Assembly: GCF_900110215.1 (NCBI RefSeq)
Contig: NZ_FOCX01000031.1
Coordinates: 1-37,221 of the forward strand
Source of the DNA: Halorientalis persicus
GTDB lineage: Archaea > Halobacteriota > Halobacteria > Halobacteriales > Haloarculaceae
DNA: 37,221 bases
Direction: 5' to 3'
Part shown: piece after piece, positions 8,327-17,195 of the stretch
Numbering within the stretch: position 1 is the first letter of the stretch
Layout: the number at the start of each line of letters is the position of its first letter
The notes under the pieces: generated by a model
Database searches by the model: none
Told to the model about the DNA's origin: nothing
Seen by the model: the letters and a program-made list of their open reading frames with translations, nothing else
Translations under genes and position numbers: made by a program

Positions 8327-10435
8327 TTACCTCTCGGTTTCCTGGTTCATGTCGGGGTTTCTGTTCGAACCGTGCTCGAGGAGCGTGTCGAGCAGCGCCA
8401 GTTCCTGATCCATGTCGTCGTCGCTGACCGCGTGCATCTCGTTGTCGAGGTACGATCGGAGTTGCTCGAACCGAGCAGCGTACTCCTCAGGGACCGCCAG
8501 CGGCACGGATTCGCGTTCGTGCTCGCCCCGCTGGTCTGACAGCAGCCAGTCGTCGACGCCGTTGGTCGACGCAGCACGCTCGTGGACGTTCTGCGCCCAA
8601 GAACGGAGTTCCCTGGCGTAGCGGGACAGCGCGACGGCCTTCCGAACGCCGTCGTGATCGTACGACTCCGTGCCGTCGGGGAGCGCGACGGTCACCCGCT
8701 GGGAGTGCTCGCTCCCGTCGCGTTCGGTCCACGACGCGACCAGGTCGACGTTCACCGCCCCAGCTCCGCCATCCAATCGGAGCAGAACCACGCCGCCGCG
8801 GGCTTCCCCGTCGTCTTTGGCTGACGGGAACAGCGTCGTGACGTGCATCAGCTCCCCGGTCGCGTCGTCGGCCGATGGGGAGCCGTGCACGGCGGCGATC
8901 TCACACTCGTCGGTCTCAAGTTCCAGGCCAAGGTCGTAGACCAGCGGCGTAACCATGTACGCAAACTCCTCGCCTAGCCGCTGTTCGAACTCCGCCGCCG
9001 AGTGAACGAAGTAGTAATTCGCGCCCCGAATCCCCGTCAGCGCGTCGGCGAGTTCGGCATTGGCGTCCAGTCCCATCCCGATGAATGTCGTGTGGATGCC
9101 GCGGTTGGCCGCGTCAGCGAACAGATCTGTGAGTTCGGTCTCGCCGGTTGCGCCCATATTGGGCATCATGTCGGTCATGAATACGACGCGCCGTTCGAGG
9201 TCCTCGCGGGGTTCGCCGTCAGCGAGCATGTCCCAGGCGGCCTCGAACCCGTCTTCAAGATTCGTTCCGCCGCCCGCACTGACCTCGCGGATGTGCCGCC
9301 GGATCGCGTCCATATCTGTCGATCCGACATCCCGGAGCGGTTTCGCGACGTGCGCCCGGTTGTTGTACAGCACGACACCCAGCCGGTCGTCGTCGCGGAG
9401 TTGCTCGGTCAGCGCACACAGTGATTGAGTGGCGGCTGCCAGTTTCGTCGTCGCGTCGTTCTCGGCCTCTCTTTTCCGCCCGTGTTCGTCGTAGTAGTAC
9501 CCGTCGAACTCGCTGTTCATCGACCCGGAAACGTCGAGCACGGCGACCAGATCCAGCCGGGGGCGTTCGAACTCCGCGACCGAGAGCGTCGAGTCCAGCC
9601 CGACCGACAGATAACGCTCGGTTTCACCGGAAATCGGGTGTTCGCTCACGGCCGCCGCGTATCGCGGCGCGAACAGCGCATCCGTCTCCGTCGGCGCGCC
9701 CGTCTCGAAGTAGTAGTCGTAGAACAGCCCCTCGTCGCTGATCGCCTCGGGTTGTGGCGTGTAGCCGCTCTCGACGTTCTCCCGGAAGTTCGTGACGTCT
9801 TTCGCCCCGCCAGCCGCCAGCCCGACCGTCTCCGAGCTGGCCACATCAGCGCTGGCCGTTGGGGCCGGACTATGCATCACTTCTGCCTCGTCGGCCGTAG
9901 TGTCTTCGTGGCTGCGTAGTTCGCGCCGACTGACGTGCCGCCCACAGGCGTCACAGACGTAGTCGGGAGCGGTAACGGCCTGGGTTTGGTTATTCTGGGG
10001 GCGCGGTTGCCAGTCGTCGACGTTCGTGTCGTCGTCGCGCACCGGCGTGACAGTCGTCTCTTCGTCTACGACACCGAACACGTCCGTGAGGTCCAGCGAC
10101 GTAGATGCCTCAGCGACCGCCTCATTGACGGCGTCCGCCGTCATTCCCTCTCGAAGTCGGTCGCCACAGTCCGGGCACTCCGCGGGCGCAGATCCGGCTG
10201 TGTCGATGGGTGCACAGCCGACGATATCGTGGAAGTCGTACTGGTTGCCGGTTTCGAGGCCGCCGATCGGGCTCCGCGCCGGAGTGACGAGCAGTTCGTG
10301 TTCTTTCCCGTCGTCGGTACTCACGACGAGACGTTGGACGGTCTCGTAGCTGCTTTCGAGTGTACGCTGTGTGACGAACTCGACGGTGAGATCGCTGCGC
10401 ACTCCGTCGCGAAGGTCAGTGTGATTCGAATTCAT
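8327..10435 (-). CDS. vWA-domain protein with zinc ribbons
   Basis: 702 aa from ATG 10435 (MNSNHTDLRDG); an in-frame ATG at 10516 is less likely because its extra residues are low-complexity. Two CxxC pairs (CPDCG near 87-91 and CDACG near 161-165) can form a zinc site. A vWA domain follows with the full MIDAS metal set: DVSGSM (Asp301), GGGTNLEDG (Thr391) and FMTDMMPN (Asp422). The order resembles the Ca-activated/inter-alpha-trypsin-type vWA proteins of bacteria and archaea. vWA proteins act as metal-dependent assembly hubs, often beside MoxR or other conflict ATPases. It is the first gene of the four-gene leftward operon and faces the AAA+ gene at 10730. Confidence 0.72.
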   Translation of the reverse strand: MNSNHTDLRDGVRSDLTVEFVTQRTLESSYETVQRLVVSTDDGKEHELLVTPARSPIGGLETGNQYDFHDIVGCAPIDTAGSAPAECPDCGDRLREGMTADAVNEAVAEASTSLDLTDVFGVVDEETTVTPVRDDDTNVDDWQPRPQNNQTQAVTAPDYVCDACGRHVSRRELRSHEDTTADEAEVMHSPAPTASADVASSETVGLAAGGAKDVTNFRENVESGYTPQPEAISDEGLFYDYYFETGAPTETDALFAPRYAAAVSEHPISGETERYLSVGLDSTLSVAEFERPRLDLVAVLDVSGSMNSEFDGYYYDEHGRKREAENDATTKLAAATQSLCALTEQLRDDDRLGVVLYNNRAHVAKPLRDVGSTDMDAIRRHIREVSAGGGTNLEDGFEAAWDMLADGEPREDLERRVVFMTDMMPNMGATGETELTDLFADAANRGIHTTFIGMGLDANAELADALTGIRGANYYFVHSAAEFEQRLGEEFAYMVTPLVYDLGLELETDECEIAAVHGSPSADDATGELMHVTTLFPSAKDDGEARGGVVLLRLDGGAGAVNVDLVASWTERDGSEHSQRVTVALPDGTESYDHDGVRKAVALSRYARELRSWAQNVHERAASTNGVDDWLLSDQRGEHERESVPLAVPEEYAARFEQLRSYLDNEMHAVSDDDMDQELALLDTLLEHGSNRNPDMNQETER

Positions 10436-10729
10436 TGATCGGACTGGCCGCCGTGCCCCGGGCGACCGACGGGCGTTCGACGAGCTGACACGCGATCCGC
10501 TGCGAATAACCAACACCGCTGTGTTCCTTATCGTCCGAATACATACATTGGTTTTCGCTATAATGATTTAAATCTGTCGACAGTCGATACGTCGGTGTCG
10601 CTCTTATATCTATAACACACACTACAGTGTAGGTTATCGAATTTCGCAGATAGAGAGGTGTGGCTCCGTCAGTTCCCAACGAGAAATCGTCGTTTCTACG
10701 ACGTTAGTTCGGTCAAAAAAGCCATTACA
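10436..10729. promoter_or_regulatory. Divergent promoter region of vWA operon and AAA+ gene
   Basis: The 294-bp gap between divergent genes holds AT-rich, TATA-like stretches: GATTTAAATC near 10565 and CTTATATCTATAAC near 10604. Either could serve the leftward or rightward gene; positions are approximate. Confidence 0.4.
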
Positions 10730-12328
10730 ATGGAGTTCGTGGCCATCGATAGAGAATTCCACATGGCTCTCGACGCGGGCGACAGCCTCATTCGATCGCT
10801 ACACGATCACAACCCCTGGTGGGACAAGGGAGCAGCCGCGTTTTCCTTACCTGACCGCCACAAGAGCGACTTCTACCACCTAGCGCGTCCTGACGAAGCA
10901 GGTTACCGCGTCGAGGACCAGCAGCTGTTCGCACTCGTCGGTCGCGGCGGCGTCGGGAAAACAACGCTCCTGCACGCGTTCATCAAGCACCGGATCGAAG
11001 CCGGTGACCCACCGGAGCGGTTTCTATACCTCCCCTTCGACGCCGACCCACTCTACCAGCTCGACTCCGACGACCAGCTCCGACAGGCTATCCGCTACTA
11101 CGAGACAAGAATCCTCGGCCGTGCGGATAATGACCAACAGGAAATCGTGTTGCTCGACGACGTTCACCGGATCGAACACCCGAACAAACCCGCAGTCGAC
11201 GGCTGGGGAACGGTCGTCTCAGAGTTACTCGCCGACAACCAGGACCGCCACGTCGTCGTCACGGCCAGCGCCGGCCTCCAGGTCGAACGCGAACTGGACC
11301 GTGTCGGCTTCGACAAGGACGCTTACGACACCCAGCCTGTCCTCCCCGAGAAGTTCCGCGATTACGTCTTCTCGGTGTATCCCGAACTCGAAGAAGGTGA
11401 CACCCGCGTCAGCCCCAGTTCACTGCGAACAGGCGAACGTAGCCTCTCAGCAGCGATCGAAACCGAAGATGTCGGCCCGCTGATCGACGAGATCGAAGGC
11501 AAGTACGAACAGGTAGCGGCCGACGCCCGCCGCATTCAATCACAGGTCGTGGAGTACCTCGCAATGGGCGGCGTCATCAGCTACGAGCGCGAGGGCGTCG
11601 TAGAGTCAGCGCGAGACCTCACCGCCGACGACTACGCGCGACTACGCGACGACGTTCGTAACGCGCTCTACCAGGAGGTCCCGGACTTCGAGTCGATCAA
11701 GACCATCGCTGACCTGGAACGCCTCTGTGCGCTCGCCGCTCGCAATCGCGGTGTCGAACCTATTCGCTACCAGGAACTCGTCGACCTCTTCGACGTGGAT
11801 CGGCGAACGATCGCCGACAGCTACCTCTCGGCACTCGCCGAGCTATACGTGCTGACCGGCGTCACCGAGTATGACAACAGCCGCCCCCGATCCGTCCAAC
11901 TGTTCCTTCGCGACACTGGGCTGGTGACGGCACTCGCCGACGGCGACCCAATGACCGTCCGGAACGACTTCGACCGGGAGGCGGAACTCGCACGCGTCGC
12001 CGCGTTCGACCACACGATGCGCTTCGCGTACGGTATCAACATCCAGCAAGGCAACGACCTAGACCCGACCGTCCAGTACTGGCGCGGCAGGAACGGCGAG
12101 GTCGACTTCGTTTTCGAAATCGGGGGGACGCCAGTCCCCGTCGGCCTAGCCTACCGGCCCGGCGAGCGCGACGACACACTGGCAGCCGTCGAGGAATTCT
12201 CCAGTTCCTACGACGCTCCAGTCGGATTCGTGCTGACCGGCGACACAATCCGTGGCTCCGATCCGATCAGTGAGATTCGGAACGGTATCATCGAACTCCC
12301 GTATTGGCTGTATCTCCTGCTTTGCTAG
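10730..12328 (+). CDS. AAA+ ATPase with DUF4143-like C-terminal part
   Basis: 532 aa from ATG 10730 (MEFVAIDREF), preferred to the ATG at 10658 whose extra residues look non-coding. Walker A LVGRGGVGKTTLL and Walker B EIVLLDDVHRI are clear. The C-terminal third has the look of a DUF4143/PD-(D/E)XK-like module: RNGEVDFVFEIGGTPVPV carries the acidic residue and following strand. Archaeal proteins of this AAA+ plus DUF4143 type are common and mostly of unknown role. It faces the vWA operon across a shared promoter region. It may be part of the same system, or an independent gene. Confidence 0.75.
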   Translation: MEFVAIDREFHMALDAGDSLIRSLHDHNPWWDKGAAAFSLPDRHKSDFYHLARPDEAGYRVEDQQLFALVGRGGVGKTTLLHAFIKHRIEAGDPPERFLYLPFDADPLYQLDSDDQLRQAIRYYETRILGRADNDQQEIVLLDDVHRIEHPNKPAVDGWGTVVSELLADNQDRHVVVTASAGLQVERELDRVGFDKDAYDTQPVLPEKFRDYVFSVYPELEEGDTRVSPSSLRTGERSLSAAIETEDVGPLIDEIEGKYEQVAADARRIQSQVVEYLAMGGVISYEREGVVESARDLTADDYARLRDDVRNALYQEVPDFESIKTIADLERLCALAARNRGVEPIRYQELVDLFDVDRRTIADSYLSALAELYVLTGVTEYDNSRPRSVQLFLRDTGLVTALADGDPMTVRNDFDREAELARVAAFDHTMRFAYGINIQQGNDLDPTVQYWRGRNGEVDFVFEIGGTPVPVGLAYRPGERDDTLAAVEEFSSSYDAPVGFVLTGDTIRGSDPISEIRNGIIELPYWLYLLLC

Positions 12329-12665
12329 CAATGAATTGTCCATTCTAGCGACATCCTTGGATACATGGGATAAGTTCGGTTCGCGCCAGATCCGACTTAT
12401 AAAATATAAGTACTGAATCGAACTGCTGTTTCATATTGGGAGTCTTAGCTCGATAGACAGTTAATAAGGGAGTATGACCAGTTATTCTGATGAGAGATAT
12501 CAAACACCGGTTTTTCACCTGGCTTACCCCTTTCGATCCGCTTGGTACTGAAAAACGGAATGAAATAAATCTGGCAAATGGATTACATTTGCTAAGAACG
12601 GCGTGCGAGATACAGAGGCTGAGTTCAGCATTTTATCCGGTATTTAGACAGATTATAATACCGAG
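12329..12665. other. AT-rich intergenic stretch
   Basis: No convincing gene. A near-palindromic AT-rich motif CTTATAAAATATAAG lies near 12392. A plus-strand frame from 12490 to 12717 overlaps the neighbouring gene and lacks coding character. Confidence 0.5.
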
Positions 12666-13187
12666 CTACGTACCGTCGTCGGTTTCAGAATCTAAGATAT
12701 CTTTAGCAAGATTCTGAAGTTCTTCTCCCCTCTCGTTTTGATAATCAACCTCCGGCTTTTCAATTCTCGTGATCAAACTAAGATCAGTATAATCTTCCAG
12801 CCTTGTGTTGTTTGATGAAGAATTCACATTTAACCGCCATTTGTCACCACCAGCATGGTCTAGTATTAGATCAAATTTCGGTGACATCAAAACATTGTTA
12901 GGTACTACACGAACACTCTGATCGGATGGACCTAAGAAAACATGATACAACGGCTGATTCGCTGATTTGGTCTTCTCCCATGAACCTTGGAAATATCCGG
13001 GGGGACCTTCAGGCTCCCTAAACCACTTGTAATAGTGGAGATATATCGTACACTCTCCCACATTCGTATTTACTTTCCATTCACTTCCTCTTACTTTGAC
13101 CACATCTTGGATTTCAGTACGATATTTCAAATTCTTGATGAATGCTGTTTTCCGTTCTTGAGGCGATGGTTTATCTGAATTAGACAT
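12666..13187 (-). CDS. Hypothetical protein, low G+C
   Basis: 173 aa, not recognised. The gene is clearly lower in G+C than the haloarchaeal core genes around it and uses AT-rich codons, so it was probably acquired recently. The protein is mixed alpha/beta with aromatic-rich strands (IYLHYYKWFREP, YHVFLGPSD) and no signal peptide or membrane segment. It could be an orphan defence or restriction-related gene, but nothing in the sequence shows that. Confidence 0.55.
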   Translation of the reverse strand: MSNSDKPSPQERKTAFIKNLKYRTEIQDVVKVRGSEWKVNTNVGECTIYLHYYKWFREPEGPPGYFQGSWEKTKSANQPLYHVFLGPSDQSVRVVPNNVLMSPKFDLILDHAGGDKWRLNVNSSSNNTRLEDYTDLSLITRIEKPEVDYQNERGEELQNLAKDILDSETDDGT

Positions 13188-13594
13188 ATATTTCCGATAG
13201 TTAGATAATTGGATAAAACATTCCCTCTTTACTCACACATAGAAGTCTCTCGGAGCGACTTACCGTTACTCACGAGCGGACCTTTCGCATCCAGTCATCT
13301 AGCTTCTCACGGTAGCCGGTTTTGTCTGGTTCCAGCAGTGCATTGAGCGTGTTGAACTGTCGAGTAGTCGCCTTTGGAGAACGAGATTCGTTGTCCTCTG
13401 TGAGAAACAAGTCTCCACATCATTGCTCATATCCGGCCAAATCTGCTACCAGTTCTGGATCGCCCCTGCCCACGGTCTCGACTGGCACGAACACCATCAT
13501 CAATATCCGAGTGATAGAGGATCGTATTACTCACCGAGTAACCCACAGTAGACTACAGAAAATCGGGAAGCTCGAGCTTTTTTTCGATTCCGCT
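13188..13594. other. Intergenic region with a gene remnant
   Basis: No intact gene seen. The minus strand from about 13267 to 13420 holds a short frame ending in YREKLDDWMRKVRS that reads like the C terminus of a protein, with no start and a stop just upstream. Its origin is unknown. Confidence 0.4.
13267..13420 (-). pseudogene. Possible C-terminal gene remnant
   Basis: The frame reads LFLTEDNESRSPKATTRQF and onward, ending YREKLDDWMRKVRS before TGA at 13267. It has protein-like composition but no start codon and an upstream stop. Family not recognised. Confidence 0.3.
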
Positions 13595-13951
13595 CTACTG
13601 GAACCCGATATTCGCAGGATCGTTCGTCCGCTCGAGTGTGACTTCGAGGATGCCGTTATTAAAACTCATCTCCGCGGACTGATCGTCGACGTACGCTGGC
13701 AGGTCGACGCGCTTGATGACCGGTCGTGGGTCCCGTGCGACACGGATCGCCAGGTTCCGCCCGTCGCACTGGATATCAATCGCTTCCTCGCTGGCGTCTG
13801 GAATATCTGCGACGACACGGAGTTCATCGTCGTACTCGTGGATATCAACAGGCTCCGTCTCTTCGCCAGCCATCCCAGACATCATGTCGTTGATCTCACC
13901 AAAGAGATCGCCGAACGGATTGTCATCGTCGTCCGGATTCCGTCTCATCAC
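13595..13951 (-). CDS. hsp20: Hsp20/alpha-crystallin small heat-shock protein
   Basis: 118 aa. A short N-terminal segment (NPFGDLFGEINDMM) leads into an alpha-crystallin domain: ELRVVADIPDASEEAIDIQ, then DGRNLAIRV, then the closing strands MSFNNGILEVTLERT. The A-x-x-x-n-G-v-L signature appears as SFNNGILEV. Small heat-shock proteins hold unfolding proteins in large oligomers. The start could be the second Met. It is short for the family, which is common in haloarchaea. No linked operon partner. Confidence 0.85.
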   Translation of the reverse strand: MMRRNPDDDDNPFGDLFGEINDMMSGMAGEETEPVDIHEYDDELRVVADIPDASEEAIDIQCDGRNLAIRVARDPRPVIKRVDLPAYVDDQSAEMSFNNGILEVTLERTNDPANIGFQ

Positions 13952-14051
13952 TGGTTATAGGCCCATCAAGCGGATAAGACTTCGGTGTAGGGCTACCGTA
14001 GTCGTGAGTTGATTGGGTTCAGCAGCGAATTGCGACCGACAGGCGTCTAAA

Positions 14052-14450
14052 CTATCGAACGATGTCGACATCCATCAACTGATGGATCGATCGTTTGTCG
14101 AAATCGTTCTTGTTTCTGGTCGCAAGCGTTGCACCCCGTTCTCGGGCGATCGCCGCAATGAGCAGATCAGCGGTGTCAAGAGAGGTACCCACATTCTGAA
14201 GTTTTGACTCCATCTCTGCCGCTTCGGAAGCGGCGTCTGCGTCGAATGCTCCGATCTCATCAACACGCTTTTTCAGCTGTTGCCGTCGACGGTTCTGCAT
14301 TGATGGGTTGTAGAAGCTCAGGAACTCGTAGAGGACGACTGCGGGCACGATCCACTGTTCTGTCTGGTGGTTCGACAAGTACGAGACAACATCGGGGTCA
14401 GGATGTGGCCGAACAAAACCGTCAAGGACGTCGTTGTCAAGGCAAATCAT
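14052..14450 (-). CDS. vapC: VapC-type PIN toxin
   Basis: 132 aa PIN domain. The start overlaps the stop of the upstream antitoxin-like gene (ATGA), as in vapBC operons. Metal-site residues expected in VapC are visible: CLDNDVLDGF near the N terminus, VLYEFL for the conserved Glu, and the DTADLLIAAIARERGATLATRNKNDF segment (read in two parts) for the later Asp residues. VapC toxins cut RNA, commonly tRNA or rRNA, when freed from the antitoxin. This makes a second PIN nuclease near the tRNA array. Confidence 0.82.
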   Translation of the reverse strand: MICLDNDVLDGFVRPHPDPDVVSYLSNHQTEQWIVPAVVLYEFLSFYNPSMQNRRRQQLKKRVDEIGAFDADAASEAAEMESKLQNVGTSLDTADLLIAAIARERGATLATRNKNDFDKRSIHQLMDVDIVR

Positions 14451-14668
14451 TCCAACCGCTCTTTCCGCTCTTCGAGCGACTCGTTTAGCTCCTCGCGCTT
14501 TTGTCTCATGTGCTCGCCGACCCCTTCATCGGCGAATCCAGCCATTTCCTCGACATCTTTCTCCGTCCGTGCCAGTCGGTCCAGTAGGTCATCAAACGAC
14601 TCCCCCTCTCGTTTTCTCGCCTCAAGCTTTTGCTTGGTCTCTTCCGAGATCCGGATAGAACTGCTCAT
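14447..14668 (-). CDS. vapB: VapB-like antitoxin
   Basis: 73 aa from ATG 14668 (MSSSIRISEETKQKLEARK); an upstream frame start at 14740 is less likely. The N-terminal strand followed by helices fits a ribbon-helix-helix DNA-binding antitoxin, and the C-terminal half is charged helix (EELNESLEERKERLE), the usual toxin-binding part. It overlaps the toxin gene by four bases. It likely represses its own promoter in the 14669-14740 region. Confidence 0.75.
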   Translation of the reverse strand: MSSSIRISEETKQKLEARKREGESFDDLLDRLARTEKDVEEMAGFADEGVGEHMRQKREELNESLEERKERLE

Positions 14669-14827
14669 GTTGAATACAACGTATTCGCCCACTGTAGGTG
14701 TTACGCCGCAATTGGCACTGGCGGCATGACGCAAAAACACTGTAAGTGACGTTTCAGCCTCCCTGGTGGGATTTCTCTTTTGGGACAGTCGAGTAGAATA
14801 CCACTCATAGCCTCCGACTGAGTACTA

Positions 14828-15130
14828 TCACTCGTCGGCCACCAGTCGGTCGATGCTGTCGACACAGACCGCGTCGGAGAGCCGCTCGCGGAGATCCTCG
14901 ACGGACGCGGCGCTCTCGATAGTGACGCCGACGGTCACGAGCGTCGCGGTGAACCGCGGTTCGAGACCGCGAAGTCCATCGACGGTGACCGCGCGGACGC
15001 CCTCGATGCGACCGAGCCGCTGTTCGGCGTCGGTCGCGAGGTCAGCCCCGGCGCTGTCGGGGATTCGGACGGCCAGCACTGCCGTCACGGTCGTCGTGGT
15101 CTGTTCAGTATCGGTGTCTGTGATTGCCAT
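14828..15130 (-). CDS. Small protein downstream of Ro60 gene, unknown
   Basis: 100 aa from ATG 15130, preceded by a strong Shine-Dalgarno sequence, GGAGGTGA, which decides the start. The pattern of alternating strands and helices (TAVLAVRIPDSAG, LGRIEGVRAVTVDG, FTATLVTVGVTIE, VEDLRERLSDAV) suggests a ferredoxin-like alpha/beta fold, as in ACT or small regulatory domains. No family recognised. It lies at the 3' end of the leftward tRNA/Y-RNA/Ro60 cluster, separated from the Ro60 stop only by a tRNA-Gly gene, so it may be co-transcribed and a partner of Ro60. This is inference from position. Confidence 0.7.
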   Translation of the reverse strand: MAITDTDTEQTTTTVTAVLAVRIPDSAGADLATDAEQRLGRIEGVRAVTVDGLRGLEPRFTATLVTVGVTIESAASVEDLRERLSDAVCVDSIDRLVADE

Positions 15131-15276
15131 GTGTGTCACCTCCGTTGGAGAGCGGCGCGAGAATCGACCCTTGGGAACTGATGGGTTCGCAGGGAGATTC
15201 TCGGTCGGTGCGAGCGGCGAGACGCGACGCGTCGAGCCGCGAGCCGCGCGGTCGACACCGCGAGCCACACTCCGAT

Positions 15277-15350
15277 GCGCGAGGAACGATTCGAACGCTC
15301 GTCTCGGCCCTGGCGAGGCCGCGTGATCGGCCAGGCTACACCACTCGCGC
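15277..15350 (-). tRNA. tRNA-Gly (GCC)
   Basis: Acceptor GCGCGAG pairs with CTCGCGC. T arm has the TTCGAAT loop, D arm is present. Anticodon loop TCGCCAG gives GCC but has C instead of U at position 33, which is unusual. It sits alone between the Ro60 stop and the small downstream gene. Confidence 0.72.
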
Positions 15351-15375
15351 GCACTTCGAAAAATTGGAATCCGCA

Positions 15376-16905
15376 CTACACCGGTTCGACAGCATCGATC
15401 TCGTCGATGACCTGCATCGGTTGTTCGGCGTGCTGGAAGTACTCAAGAACGGTCTCCGACCAGCCGGAGACGTTGTACACGTCCTCGTAGCCCTCTGGCG
15501 TGACGAGGTCGCCGTAGGACGCCAGGTCGATCAGGTACAGCGACGCGTCCGGCGCGACCGTGTCTCGGTAGGCGTCGAACTCCTCACGGACCGTCGCGGC
15601 GTCGTCGCTGAACCCGATTCGGGAGTCCCAGATCTGCATGTCGGTGAACACGACAATGCGGTCGACGGCGATGCCTTCCTCGCGGAGATGTCGCAGCGCC
15701 TTCCAGCCGTTCGTCGAGTGACCGACCTCGCCGTCGATGCCCAGCAGGGCGTCCTGTCGCTGGAGGACCGGCGCGTCGGCGTGCATCGGGACTTCCTGGA
15801 AGTCGTCACCGAAACCGCCGACGCGGGCACCCCGGTCGGCGAGGATCGCGCCGAACAGCGAGCCGATCTCTTTGTACCGCAGGGTGCCGTTCTGCGAGAG
15901 CGTGGCGTCCATCGACCCCGAGAGGTCGACGGCGACGAACGTCTCGCCGAGGCCGTCGGGGACGTTCTCGACGGCCACGTCGATGGCCTGTTCCAGCCAG
16001 CGTTCGACGGCCGGCGCGTCGATCCGGGCCGCCTGGAGGGCCTTGTAGGCCTGGTAGTACCGGAACGGGTACAGCGGGGCGTGGCGCACCGCTTCGAGGT
16101 CGAGGTGGTCGACGATCGTCGTTTCGTCGACGCCGGCCTCGAGCATGTTCCGGAGGTTCCGGATCGACGCGAAGATCGGCAGCGTGTACGCCTCATCCTC
16201 GATCAGTGTCTCCCAGGCCTCACGGGTGTTCCCGCGCTCGGAGATCACCGTCTCCCAGGTGTTCGGGGCTGGAAGCGGTTCCACTTCTGGGTAGTCGTCA
16301 AGATCGCCACGCATGAACCGCTCGAACAGGGCCTCCTGGTCTGCGTCGACCGGCGTTGGGTGGACGCGGTTGAACACGTCGTGTAGCGTCACCTCACGCC
16401 GCGAAAGCGTGTACTTCCCGAGCGTGTAAGCGTCGGCCATATCGACGAGGGCGTCCTCGATACCGCGCCGGAGCGGCCACGGCGCGGTGCCGCCGAAGAG
16501 GTCGTCGTGAATTGCCAGCGCGGTCGCCGTCTCATCCATCCGCTGGACGATCGACGGCGTCCACTCGCGGATCAGCGACTCGTCGGAGTCGTCTTTGAAC
16601 CGGTCGTCGTTGGCCGCCAGCACGAGCAGTACCTGCGGCACGTCACGCAGGTAGAGTTCCTGCCGGGCGTACGCAGCGAGTTTGAGGACGAACTCTGGGT
16701 CGTCGTCGGCCGCGGCGTCGAATCGCTCGACGATGGCCGCGAGATGTGCTTCGTCGGACTCGTAGTACGAGTCTTCGAGCAGCTGGTTGATCGTTCGTTT
16801 GTACAGGGCGAGTCGCGGATCGGCAGGCGCGAACGCCGCACCACCTTCGTGGTTGGTCGTCCGTGTCGACTCCGCGAGTGTCTGTTTGGTGTCGTTGAAT
16901 TTCAT
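15376..16905 (-). CDS. rsr: TROVE-domain Ro60 homologue (Rsr)
   Basis: 509 aa from ATG 16905 (MKFNDTKQTLAES); the frame runs further upstream only through tRNA sequence. The N-terminal two thirds is the alpha-helical TROVE ring: paired helices such as EFVLKLAAYARQELYLRDVP, then ALVDMADAYTLGKYTL, then TLPIFASIRNLRNMLEAG (the conserved L-R-N segment near 249-253). The last third is a vWA domain with MIDAS: DLSGSMD (Asp327), STNGW (about 397) and FTDMQIWDSR (Asp422). In animals and bacteria Ro60/Rsr rings bind Y RNA on the outside and misfolded RNA ends in the hole, aiding RNA decay, 23S maturation and stress survival. Here it lies directly after four Y-like RNAs and a tRNA array on the same strand, the arrangement expected for its RNA partners. 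Confidence 0.92.
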   Translation of the reverse strand: MKFNDTKQTLAESTRTTNHEGGAAFAPADPRLALYKRTINQLLEDSYYESDEAHLAAIVERFDAAADDDPEFVLKLAAYARQELYLRDVPQVLLVLAANDDRFKDDSDESLIREWTPSIVQRMDETATALAIHDDLFGGTAPWPLRRGIEDALVDMADAYTLGKYTLSRREVTLHDVFNRVHPTPVDADQEALFERFMRGDLDDYPEVEPLPAPNTWETVISERGNTREAWETLIEDEAYTLPIFASIRNLRNMLEAGVDETTIVDHLDLEAVRHAPLYPFRYYQAYKALQAARIDAPAVERWLEQAIDVAVENVPDGLGETFVAVDLSGSMDATLSQNGTLRYKEIGSLFGAILADRGARVGGFGDDFQEVPMHADAPVLQRQDALLGIDGEVGHSTNGWKALRHLREEGIAVDRIVVFTDMQIWDSRIGFSDDAATVREEFDAYRDTVAPDASLYLIDLASYGDLVTPEGYEDVYNVSGWSETVLEYFQHAEQPMQVIDEIDAVEPV

Positions 16906-16970
16906 ACTACCACCGGAGCCGTAACAGACGGCTCCAGACTGACTGCCAGCGGGGACCGCGGGCAGCGAAC

Positions 16971-17046
16971 GCCCTCGGCAGGATTCGAACCTGCGACACC
17001 CGGCTTCGAAGGCCGGTGCTCTAAATCCGTGCTGAGCTACGAGGGC
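16971..17046 (-). tRNA. tRNA-Arg (TCG)
   Basis: Acceptor GCCCTCG pairs fully with CGAGGGC; anticodon loop CTTCGAA; T loop TTCGAAT; normal D arm. It separates the Y-like RNAs from the Ro60 gene. Confidence 0.93.
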
Positions 17047-17050
17047 AGGC

Positions 17051-17184
17051 AGTGGTCGGAAAATCACCGGCGCGTGTGGATCAGCATGCTACCAGATTAC
17101 ACCAGGGCGGAGGTTCCGCCCCCGGGATTCGAACCCGGATCTCCGGCTCTTGAGGCGAAGGAACGCGCCGGTTCGACGACCACC
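17051..17184 (-). ncRNA. Y RNA-like 1, with tRNA-mimic module
   Basis: Minus strand, about 134 nt. The ends pair in two helices: GTGGTCG with CGACCAC (plus a wobble pair) and ACCGGCGCG with CGCGCCGGT, separated by an internal loop of TCGA opposite GATTTTC. TTCCTT follows the inner helix. The centre holds, in order, a T arm (17122-17138, loop TTCGAAT), a 7-bp hairpin GGGCGGA/TCCGCCC closed by ACC (17105-17121), and a D-like arm with TGGTAGC. This is a tRNA elbow with the acceptor capped and the long helix replacing the anticodon arm, as described for bacterial YrlA RNAs (Chen et al. 2014). It lies 4 bases from tRNA-Arg and about 150 bases upstream of the Ro60 start. Confidence 0.8.
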
Positions 17185-17195
17185 GGATGAGTGTG

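Noticed and set aside
12490-12717. 75-aa plus-strand frame
   Set aside because: Overlaps the end of the gene at 12666-13187 and has no recognisable motif or ribosome binding site.
13322-13960. 212-aa plus-strand frame
   Set aside because: Overlaps Hsp20 on the other strand; only Hsp20 shows a known domain.
16906-17067. Longer N terminus for the Ro60 protein
   Set aside because: The extra residues would be encoded by the tRNA-Arg gene and its spacer.
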